A stretch of 6,554 bases of DNA from the NCBI GenBank assembly GCA_016219235.1, contig JACRBO010000365.1, positions 1 to 6,554 of the forward strand, read 5' to 3'. This DNA is from Chloroflexota bacterium. GTDB taxonomy: Bacteria; Chloroflexota; Anaerolineae; Fen-1058. Positions 1-4,689 of this stretch are shown here, piece by piece. Under the pieces are notes generated by a model. The model worked only from the letters and a program-made list of their open reading frames with translations, made no database searches and was not told where the DNA came from. Position 1 is the stretch's first letter. Each line of letters begins with the position of its first letter. A program made the translations under genes and the position numbers.

Positions 1-231
1 ATCGCGTCGAACGCCTCGAGCCTGCCGGAAGTGGGCGGCGATGCGGCGTTGTACGCTCGACCGAACGATGCGGCCAGCTGGGCGCAGCTGATCGATCGGG
101 TCTGGACCGACTCCGAATTGCGATCGTCATTGCGTGGAAAAGGCTTCAAACAGGCCGCCCGGTTCAAGTGGGCGACGATGGCGCGTGAAACGGCGGAGAT
201 CTATCGGGCGGTGAATAGAACGCCAGATTAG
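1..231 (+). CDS. Glycosyltransferase family 4-like protein, C-terminal end (5' partial)
   Basis: Frame 1 is open from the first base to the TAG at 229-231, giving 76 residues with the true start left of the window. The opening residues read ASNASSLPEVGGDAAL. This matches the donor-site block near the C-terminus of GT-B retaining glycosyltransferases (GT4 / Glycos_transf_1), normally ASN-x-SSLPEV-x-GDAA, where the Glu belongs to the EX7E-type nucleotide-sugar site. The tail (DAASWAQLIDRVWTDSELR, then an Arg/Lys-rich helix ending in AEIYRAV) fits the usual closing helices of the family. Such enzymes act in the cytoplasm, moving a sugar from a nucleotide-sugar donor to a growing glycan or lipid. 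The donor and acceptor cannot be told from this fragment. No terminator is visible between its stop and the next promoter. Confidence 0.85.
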   Translation: MASNASSLPEVGGDAALYARPNDAASWAQLIDRVWTDSELRSSLRGKGFKQAARFKWATMARETAEIYRAVNRTPD

Positions 232-280
232 AGTTTTGGCCGCGAAGCCGATCACTCGAACCGATGGCGCAACTGGATCG

Positions 281-286
281 TATAAT
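281..286 (+). promoter_or_regulatory. -10 box (TATAAT) for the VOC-family gene
   Basis: A perfect TATAAT hexamer lies 49 bases before the chosen ATG at 335. It would start transcription near 293 and leave a leader of about 40 bases. No convincing -35 hexamer sits 16-18 bases upstream and there is no TG extension, so the call rests on the -10 match and its position between two genes. Confidence 0.5.
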
Positions 287-322
287 GATCATCAGCGGCA
301 CGTGAGCCGCCACATTCTACTC

Positions 323-329
323 GGGGGGA
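323..329 (+). promoter_or_regulatory. Shine-Dalgarno site fixing the VOC gene start at 335
   Basis: A purine run GGGGGGA ends 5 bases before the ATG at 335. This supports that ATG over the in-frame TTG at 236, which has no such site and lies upstream of the -10 box. Confidence 0.6.
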
Positions 330-334
330 TAACC

Positions 335-712
335 ATGTCGTTGCTCAAGAAGATCAGTGTCGTGCAGGTCAACGTGACCAACTGGGATCAGGCCAAAGCG
401 TTTTACAGCGAGAAGTTGGGGTTGCCCGTGTCCTTCGACGCGGGGACAGATGTGGGTTGGTGCGAGTTTGGTCAACAGGGCCAGACCACACTGGCGATCA
501 ATTTGTGGCGCGATGGGGAGAAGCCCACGGGCGGAGGCGGCGCGACGCCCGTTTTCGACGTGGACAATTGTGTGGCCGCCGTGGCCGAACTTCGCAAGCG
601 CGGCGTGAAGTGCGATGACGCCGAGGTCATTCCAAATATGGTGACTTACGCCAACGTGTATGACCCGGAGGGCAATCGATTCCAGATCGCACAATCGACC
701 TACCCCGGCTAG
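335..712 (+). CDS. VOC superfamily (glyoxalase/bleomycin-resistance-like) protein
   Basis: The product has 125 residues, the usual size for a single-chain VOC protein with two beta-alpha-beta-beta-beta modules. Module one holds VNVTNWDQAKAFYSEKLGL (residues 12-30), the standard helix motif. Module two holds FDVDNCVAAVAELRKRGV (74-91) and ends DPEGNRFQIAQ (110-120), the standard DP-x-GN-x-x-x-(I/L) strand. The three places that carry His, His and Glu metal ligands in glyoxalases and dioxygenases appear to be Val (about residue 10), Val (about 73) and Gln117. Canonical metal chemistry is therefore unlikely, and a binding or sequestering role is more plausible (inference). The gene forms its own transcription unit, with a TATAAT box before it and a strong terminator after it. 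The ATG at 335 was preferred to an in-frame TTG 99 bases upstream because of the Shine-Dalgarno site and the promoter position. The substrate is unknown. Confidence 0.85.
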   Translation: MSLLKKISVVQVNVTNWDQAKAFYSEKLGLPVSFDAGTDVGWCEFGQQGQTTLAINLWRDGEKPTGGGGATPVFDVDNCVAAVAELRKRGVKCDDAEVIPNMVTYANVYDPEGNRFQIAQSTYPG

Positions 713-734
713 GATAGCCGGTTGTATCTCGCTT

Positions 735-760
735 AGCCCGCACTTCGGTGCGGGCTTTTT
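735..760 (+). terminator. Rho-independent terminator after the VOC gene
   Basis: A perfect 9-bp stem (735-743 with 748-756) closes on a TTCG loop inside the very stable C(UUCG)G context. It is followed by a five-T run and further A/T bases. It lies 22 bases past the VOC stop and ends that transcription unit before the next promoter. Confidence 0.95.
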
Positions 761-769
761 ATTTACCGA

Positions 770-798
770 TTGACCCGCGTGCCGATTGCACCTAAAAT
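770..798 (+). promoter_or_regulatory. Sigma-70 type promoter of the membrane protein/toxin-antitoxin operon
   Basis: TTGACC (770-775) and TAAAAT (793-798) are separated by exactly 17 bases, each one mismatch from the consensus hexamers TTGACA and TATAAT. Transcription would begin near 805, just ahead of the GAGG ribosome site at 818-821 and the ATG at 828. The -35 box overlaps a short repeat remnant at 763-777. Confidence 0.8.
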
Positions 799-827
799 AA
801 ACACATTCCACGTGCGCGAGGCCGACG

Positions 828-1190
828 ATGAGCGACAAGGACGAAATCGAGCGCATCAAACGCATCCGTGATCAGCAGATCAAAGTCCGTTACGACCCCG
901 ACGAAAAGAAAGCGCGCTATAACCAGATTAGCGTGAAGCGGCGGCAGGGCACCAGGGTGACAGCGCGTAGTGTGCTGAAGGACATTCCCAGCAAGGTGTG
1001 GTGGTCGCTCGTGGGCGGCTTGATTGGACTGGTGTTCATGCTTATCGTCATGCGCCTGCCCGACCCACCATCGTATGCGCTGTACATCGGGCTGGCCGGC
1101 ATCGGCTTTGGCCTGGTCGTTGGCTTCGTGCTGGGCAAAGCGCGCGACTCCGGCAAAGAAGATTGGGGGCCAAAGGGCGGGCGCCGGTGA
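828..1190 (+). CDS. Small two-helix membrane protein of unknown function
   Basis: The product has 120 residues and is not a family I recognise. Residues 1-56 are hydrophilic and strongly charged, with alternating acidic and basic runs (DKDEIERIKRIRDQ, KKAR, KRRQ). Two hydrophobic segments follow: about 57-76 (WWSLVGGLIGLVFMLIVMRL) and about 83-103, rich in small residues and glycine (GLAGIGFGLVVGFVLG). They are joined by a Pro-rich turn, RLPDPPS. The tail (104-120) is basic. Both ends are positively charged, which suggests a hairpin with N- and C-termini in the cytoplasm. The start is supported by GAGG 6 bases upstream and the promoter at 770-798. The stop codon overlaps the GTG start of the toxin remnant by four bases (GTGA), so the two were probably translated together. 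Whether it has any role linked to the toxin-antitoxin pair is unknown. Confidence 0.8.
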   Translation: MSDKDEIERIKRIRDQQIKVRYDPDEKKARYNQISVKRRQGTRVTARSVLKDIPSKVWWSLVGGLIGLVFMLIVMRLPDPPSYALYIGLAGIGFGLVVGFVLGKARDSGKEDWGPKGGRR

Positions 1191-1479
1191 CGCCAATACA
1201 AATTGACGAAACCATTTGGCTTGAAGAAATCGAAGACAAGATCGTTCGGAAGCATCAAGTCCTGCCAGGTGAAGTCGAGCAAGCTTTGCAGAATCGGCCT
1301 CACATCCGGTTCATGGAACGCGGCCACCGCCTTGACAAGATTTGTACGCGGCGTTTGGTCAAACTGACAGCGGGCGCTATCTTGCGGTGTACTTTATTTT
1401 GAAGCCAGCCAGTGTAGCGTTGATTATTACCGCCAGAGACATGACCGACAAAGAAAAGAGGGCCTATGGAAAGCGCTGA
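1187..1479 (+). pseudogene. BrnT-like type II toxin, broken by a one-base deletion
   Basis: Reading from GTG 1187 gives a 50-residue start (IDETIWLEEIEDKIVRKH, then EVEQAL and ERGHRLD) that resembles BrnT-family RNase toxins. From about 1339 the family sequence continues in another frame: DLYAAFGQTDSGRYLAVYF, then KPASVALIITARDM and a KEKRAYGKR tail ending at the TGA 1477-1479. Restoring one base between about 1336 and 1345 would rejoin them into a 97-residue protein, a normal BrnT length. As it stands, translation runs out of frame and stops at 1400-1402 after 71 residues, losing the beta-sheet core and the ARDM segment. BrnT toxins cleave RNA and are held inactive by the antitoxin encoded downstream. 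The start overlaps the upstream stop, with an AGGG/GGCGGG purine stretch before it. The intact 3' part overlaps the antitoxin start by 14 bases. A sequencing or assembly error is the main alternative. Confidence 0.8.
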
Positions 1480-1789
1480 CCAACCGAGCAGTCTATCGCA
1501 ATCGCGCACACTAGAGGACATGGCGGACTTCTGGGACACCCATGATGCCGCCGACTTCGACGCGCAAACGCACGAAGTCGTGATGGAATTTGATCTCAAA
1601 ACCCGCCGCCACTATGTCGCCATCGATCCCGATGTACTAGCGCAGATGCGCGAAGTGGCTGCCGCGCGCGGGCTGAGCATTGAAAGACCGGCGAACCTGT
1701 AGCTGCAAGAACGCGCTTTAGCGGCTAGAGCCAAGACGCTGGCCGTGGCCGAAGCCCGCGCCAAATACGCCGCCGAGGACGATCAATAG
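1466..1789 (+). pseudogene. CopG/BrnA-like antitoxin, truncated by an amber codon
   Basis: From ATG 1466 (purine stretch GAGGG 3 bases upstream) the frame encodes 78 residues to a TAG at 1700-1702, and reads on in the same frame for another 28 codons to a TAG at 1787-1789. Residues 15-30 (TLEDMADFWDTHDAAD) match the N-terminal toxin-wrapping segment of CopG-type antitoxins (CopG_antitoxin / BrnA). Residues 39-72 (VMEFDLKTRRHYVAIDPD, then LAQMREVAAARGLS) match the ribbon and first helix of a ribbon-helix-helix domain. The family then expects NLWLQERL; here the text is NL, stop, LQERALAARAK, so the stop sits exactly at the conserved Trp codon (TGG to TAG). The truncated product would lose most of the second helix, needed for dimerisation and operator binding, and another Pro has already entered that helix. 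Intact relatives neutralise BrnT and repress their own operon. The read-through length would be 107 residues. Confidence 0.8.
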
Positions 1790-1808
1790 CCGCGACCGGT
1801 ACAAGCTC

Positions 1809-1839
1809 AACCCGCTCTCCCCGTGAGAGCGGGTTTTTT
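1809..1839 (+). terminator. Rho-independent terminator of the toxin-antitoxin operon
   Basis: CCCGCTCTC (1811-1819) pairs perfectly with GAGAGCGGG (1825-1833) around a five-base loop. Two further A-T pairs extend the foot (AA at 1809-1810 with TT at 1834-1835). A six-T run occupies 1834-1839. It lies 20 bases after the outer antitoxin stop at 1789 rather than the premature one, consistent with 1789 being the ancestral end of the gene. Confidence 0.92.
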
Positions 1840-1854
1840 ATTCCCTGTCGCCCA

Positions 1855-1863
1855 TGTTACAAT
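1855..1863 (+). promoter_or_regulatory. Extended -10 promoter for the lower-GC membrane gene
   Basis: TGTTACAAT carries the TG-N extension followed by TACAAT, one mismatch from TATAAT. It lies 39 bases before the ATG at 1903, where a TGAGG site (1889-1893) precedes the start by 9 bases. A -35 box is not evident and overlaps the terminator tail, which an extended -10 can tolerate. The same block recurs before the glycoside hydrolase gene. Confidence 0.65.
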
Positions 1864-1902
1864 CGTCACGACTTCATGAGTGATTGACTGAGGCATCATA
1901 AA

Positions 1903-2787
1903 ATGTCGAATTTGAATGGGCCGATTACGGCGCTGCTCGCGGTCGTGATTGTCGCTTTTGGCGGAGGACTGTGCCTGTTGGTGGGCGGGAAAACGGAGAG
2001 GGCGCGTGGCCTAATACTAGTCGTGTTCGTTGCAAACCTTCTCCCTGGTGCGATCCTCCAAAAATTTCTGGTCCGGAATTATTACGCCTTCTTGACCGCA
2101 GAAGCCGTTTTGATGTTATTGTATCCTCTCTGCTTGTCAGGCCTGATCTTATCAATCTGGCTAGAGTGGGCATCCCCGCCACCCGCATGGCAAGACCAAG
2201 ACTATCGCTTCAAATCTCTGCTGTCTGGAATTGTTCTTCCACTTTGCGCCGTTGCGCTCGCCGTTCTGTTACTGCCTAAAACCACGGACTGGATCCTGGA
2301 CATTGCAGATGGCCCAACCCGGGGGACTGGCATTGTTGAGACTGCACGGCGTAACACCAAGCAGCTCTCTGGAGGCGCATTTGTTATCAGCGGCATTACC
2401 TATAAAACATGGGATGAAACACTCTGGAGGAAATCGCTCAATTCATCAGGGCTAGCCATCGAATATGTATATGGCCCAAATTCCAAGATCGCCTTCTTAC
2501 CCGACTTCACGACTTTTGAACCAGCAAGCGCCGCCATTCCGTTGATCGTTCTGTGTGTTAGCTGTGCTCTCGCCTATCTCTTCGCCCGCATATTGCTACC
2601 TTTCCAAAACTCTCAGCCGTCTGGACGCGCCCACAGCCCATCACGAAAAGCAGTGGAAGCCCTCATCACTCACGTTTCGAACGAGAAGCATAGAGGCAGC
2701 CGTCCAGGGTGGAAACTGGCGCTAATCATGCTCTTTCCATTCGTAATGGTGTTGATAATAATCCTCAGTCAGTTATTCACGCGTTAG
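1903..2787 (+). CDS. Multi-pass membrane protein of unknown function
   Basis: The product has 294 residues and is not a family I recognise. Likely membrane segments are about 7-28, 36-56, 61-88, 105-125, 209-233 and 270-291. Between the fourth and fifth lies an 80-residue soluble loop (126-208) with alternating polar and hydrophobic stretches, such as VISGITYKTWDE and LAIEYVYG, that suggest a small beta-rich domain outside the membrane. Between the fifth and sixth is a basic linker (about 234-268, RAHSPSRK, EKHRGSRPGWK) expected in the cytoplasm. No catalytic or transporter motif was found. The gene has its own extended -10 promoter, an ATG with TGAGG upstream, and terminated operons on its left. 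Its base composition is lower than its neighbours: hand counts at 2101-2160 and 2461-2520 give 43% and 42% GC, against 67% at 3181-3240 and 57% at 3301-3360 in the next gene. That could mean recent acquisition or relaxed selection. Confidence 0.8.
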   Translation: MSNLNGPITALLAVVIVAFGGGLCLLVGGKTERARGLILVVFVANLLPGAILQKFLVRNYYAFLTAEAVLMLLYPLCLSGLILSIWLEWASPPPAWQDQDYRFKSLLSGIVLPLCAVALAVLLLPKTTDWILDIADGPTRGTGIVETARRNTKQLSGGAFVISGITYKTWDETLWRKSLNSSGLAIEYVYGPNSKIAFLPDFTTFEPASAAIPLIVLCVSCALAYLFARILLPFQNSQPSGRAHSPSRKAVEALITHVSNEKHRGSRPGWKLALIMLFPFVMVLIIILSQLFTR

Positions 2788-2851
2788 CGATCACCAACAG
2801 TACGCCGGATTCTGCCCCTCGTGAAGGCGAGTTCTTGATCCCTGCGCCTAT

Positions 2852-2859
2852 GCTACAAT
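2852..2859 (+). promoter_or_regulatory. Extended -10 promoter of the surface-enzyme operon
   Basis: TGCTACAAT (from 2851) has the TG-N extension and a TACAAT hexamer at 2854-2859. It lies 45 bases before the GTG at 2905. TTGATC at 2835-2840 is too close (13 bases) to serve as a normal -35. The surrounding 27 bases align with the promoter at 1855-1863 with one gap and only transition differences. Confidence 0.65.
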
Positions 2860-2869
2860 CGCCGCGCTT

Positions 2870-2953
2870 GGTTGAAGGTTGGAAGTTAGAGGTTGGAGGA
2901 TAGAGTGCGCTTCACGCATCACGCACCGCGCAGTACGTATTACGGATTACTGA
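2870..2953 (+). repeat. Degenerate 7-bp tandem repeat array spanning a start codon
   Basis: Twelve consecutive 7-base units share one register. The first five (2870-2904) follow RGTTRGA, for example GGTTGGA twice. The next seven (2905-2953) follow TTACGCA, with TCACGCA twice. Eleven of the twelve end in A. The junction falls exactly at the GTG start of the glycoside hydrolase. The Shine-Dalgarno GGAGG (2895-2899) is created where units four and five meet, and the second block encodes the first 16 residues of the protein. Confidence 0.75.
2895..2899 (+). promoter_or_regulatory. Shine-Dalgarno GGAGG fixing the GTG start at 2905
   Basis: GGAGG ends 5 bases before GTG 2905. The in-frame TTG at 2893 overlaps this site and has no spaced ribosome site of its own, so GTG is the better start. 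Confidence 0.75.
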
Positions 2954-4689
2954 TCATCGTCCTGTTCGGCTTAATCGTCGCGCCCTTAGCCGCTGCGGGC
3001 ATTCCAGATCGCCGCTTCGGCGCGATCGATACGTTTGACGATCCCAAGGCCGCCTCGGCGTTGGGCGCGGGCTGGACACGCGTGCGATTTCCCTGGGCCG
3101 ACCTTCAACCCAACAACGATGGCGAATGGAACGACGCGTTCTTCACCGAAGCCCAGCTCAATGCCGAACTCGCCGCCGGGCGCGAAGTGGTGGGCCTGAT
3201 CGTCAACACGCCGTCATGGGCGCTGGAGGACGGCAGCATCCCCGGCGTGCCGCGCGGCCTCAACACCCGCGACGACGATCCTAACAACACGTGGGCGATC
3301 TTCTTGCGCAAGATCGTCAGCCGTTACGCGGGCCGCATCGATCACTGGATCATCTGGAACGAACCCGACATCTGGGACCCGCGCTATCCCGGCCGCACGT
3401 GGGGCAGCGACGAGAAAGATTTCTATCAACTGCTGCGCGTGGCCTATAACGTGATCAAAGCGACCAACCCCAATGCCACCGTTCACCTGGGCGCGTTCAC
3501 TTATTTCTGGGATACCAACTATGGCCGCACGCCGTTCTTCTCACGCTTGCTCGATCTGATGGCAAAAGACCGGTCCGCGCCCGATCACAACTATTACTTC
3601 GATGTTGCTTCGGCCAATTTGTATTTCCGCACCGACACCATCTACGATCTCATCGCGTGGCATCATCAGCAAATGCGCGAGCGCGGCTTCGATAAACCGT
3701 TGTGGCTGACCGAGACCAACGCCGCCCCCAGCACCGATCCGGCCTGGCCCGTGGCTGAACCGGAGTTCACCATCACACTCGATGAACAGTCGCACTTCAT
3801 CATTCAATCGTTTGCGATCGCGTTGGCCGCCGGCACGCAACGTATCGCGATCTACAAAATGGCCGATGTGCCCGGCGATCATGCCGCCAACCCCGAACCG
3901 TTTGGCCTGGTGCGCGAAGACGGCAGCCGCCGACCGGCCTTCGCGGCCTTTCAGGTCGCCGCCAATTACCTGGCCGGCTTCACCGCCGCGACGCTCGATC
4001 AACGCGGCGATTATGCGCAAGTGACGGTGCAGCGCGGCGAGGCATGGACAACCGTCGCGTGGACGCGCCAGCCGTCGCCGGTCAACATCGAAGTAGTTGC
4101 GCATACCGCACAGGCCACGCTGGTCGATGCCACCGGCCGCACTCAAAGAATCTCTGCGAAGAACGGCAAATACATCATCGAGTTGGCGGGCGCGTCCTGC
4201 ACGGGCGGCTGCTTGATCGGCGGTGCGCCCCGCTTGATTGTGGAAGGCGCATCACCGGTCTCGATCGCGCCGGTGGGCAAACCACCGGCCGCCCCACCAG
4301 CGGTGGCCCCGCCAGCGGTGGCGGCCTCCCCGATCGGTACAGCTGCGCCCGACGAGGCCGCAACACCGTCCAGCGTCATCACACCGACGGTTACTTTGAC
4401 TAAAGCACCGACGCGCACTCCGACCAGAACGCCAACATTGACCGCCACTTCGACGCACGCAGCTGCGCGCACGCCCACCCCCACCGCGACTGCGACCTCA
4501 ACGGCGACTGTGACCGCCACACCGACATCAACCACGACCAGTACGCCGTCAGCGACGCCGACGGTTGCCGTAACCCGATCGGTTCGCGCCGACGACCCCA
4601 CGTCTGATCCGGCCGCCTTGATCGCCGTGTTGACTCTCGGCGTGGTGGGGCTGGCCGTGATCGCGCTGCGAGTGAAAGGCAGAGCATGA
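2905..4689 (+). CDS. Membrane-anchored clan GH-A glycoside hydrolase with Thr/Pro stalk
   Basis: The product has 594 residues from GTG 2905. Residues 2-31 form a signal peptide: basic N-region, hydrophobic core 15-28 and a likely cut after AAA (29-31). A TIM-barrel domain follows to about residue 350. It has the two clan GH-A marks: WNEPD with the acid/base Glu153 (151-155), and WLTETNA with the nucleophile Glu270. This resembles GH39, GH5 and related beta-glycosidases, but the exact family and sugar cannot be fixed. Residues about 365-448 look beta-rich, with a Cys pair (432, 436) that could form a disulfide outside the cell. An Ala/Pro segment (460-476) leads to a Thr/Pro-rich stalk (about 487-557). 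A hydrophobic helix (570-588) with a basic tail (RVKGRA) then fixes the C-terminus in the membrane. The enzyme should face outward. It overlaps the next gene by ATGA, so the two are probably made together. Confidence 0.88.
   Translation: MRFTHHAPRSTYYGLLIIVLFGLIVAPLAAAGIPDRRFGAIDTFDDPKAASALGAGWTRVRFPWADLQPNNDGEWNDAFFTEAQLNAELAAGREVVGLIVNTPSWALEDGSIPGVPRGLNTRDDDPNNTWAIFLRKIVSRYAGRIDHWIIWNEPDIWDPRYPGRTWGSDEKDFYQLLRVAYNVIKATNPNATVHLGAFTYFWDTNYGRTPFFSRLLDLMAKDRSAPDHNYYFDVASANLYFRTDTIYDLIAWHHQQMRERGFDKPLWLTETNAAPSTDPAWPVAEPEFTITLDEQSHFIIQSFAIALAAGTQRIAIYKMADVPGDHAANPEPFGLVREDGSRRPAFAAFQVAANYLAGFTAATLDQRGDYAQVTVQRGEAWTTVAWTRQPSPVNIEVVAHTAQATLVDATGRTQRISAKNGKYIIELAGASCTGGCLIGGAPRLIVEGASPVSIAPVGKPPAAPPAVAPPAVAASPIGTAAPDEAATPSSVITPTVTLTKAPTRTPTRTPTLTATSTHAAARTPTPTATATSTATVTATPTSTTTSTPSATPTVAVTRSVRADDPTSDPAALIAVLTLGVVGLAVIALRVKGRA

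Noticed and set aside
236..334. In-frame upstream extension of the VOC gene from a TTG at 236
   Set aside because: The TATAAT box and the Shine-Dalgarno site both lie downstream of the TTG, and the extra residues do not resemble the family N-terminus.
1334..1347. Programmed ribosomal frameshift in the toxin gene
   Set aside because: There is no slippery X-XXY-YYZ heptamer or downstream stimulating hairpin evident; a simple one-base deletion explains the break.
2893..2904. TTG start of the glycoside hydrolase four codons upstream of GTG
   Set aside because: The TTG overlaps the GGAGG ribosome site, which is correctly spaced for GTG 2905 instead.
3541..4146. Long open frame (201 codons) on the minus strand inside the glycoside hydrolase gene
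   Set aside because: It is antisense to a strongly supported coding region with catalytic motifs, its text is typical of a high-GC shadow frame, and it has no ribosome site or promoter.
4388..4578. DNA-level tandem repeat in the stalk region
   Set aside because: The low complexity follows from Thr/Pro codons and has no fixed unit length, so it is better described as a protein stalk.
4143..4601. Minus-strand open frame with Val/Ala/Gly repeats
   Set aside because: It is the antisense reading of the Thr/Pro stalk codons (ACN/CCN), which produces Val and Gly runs automatically.
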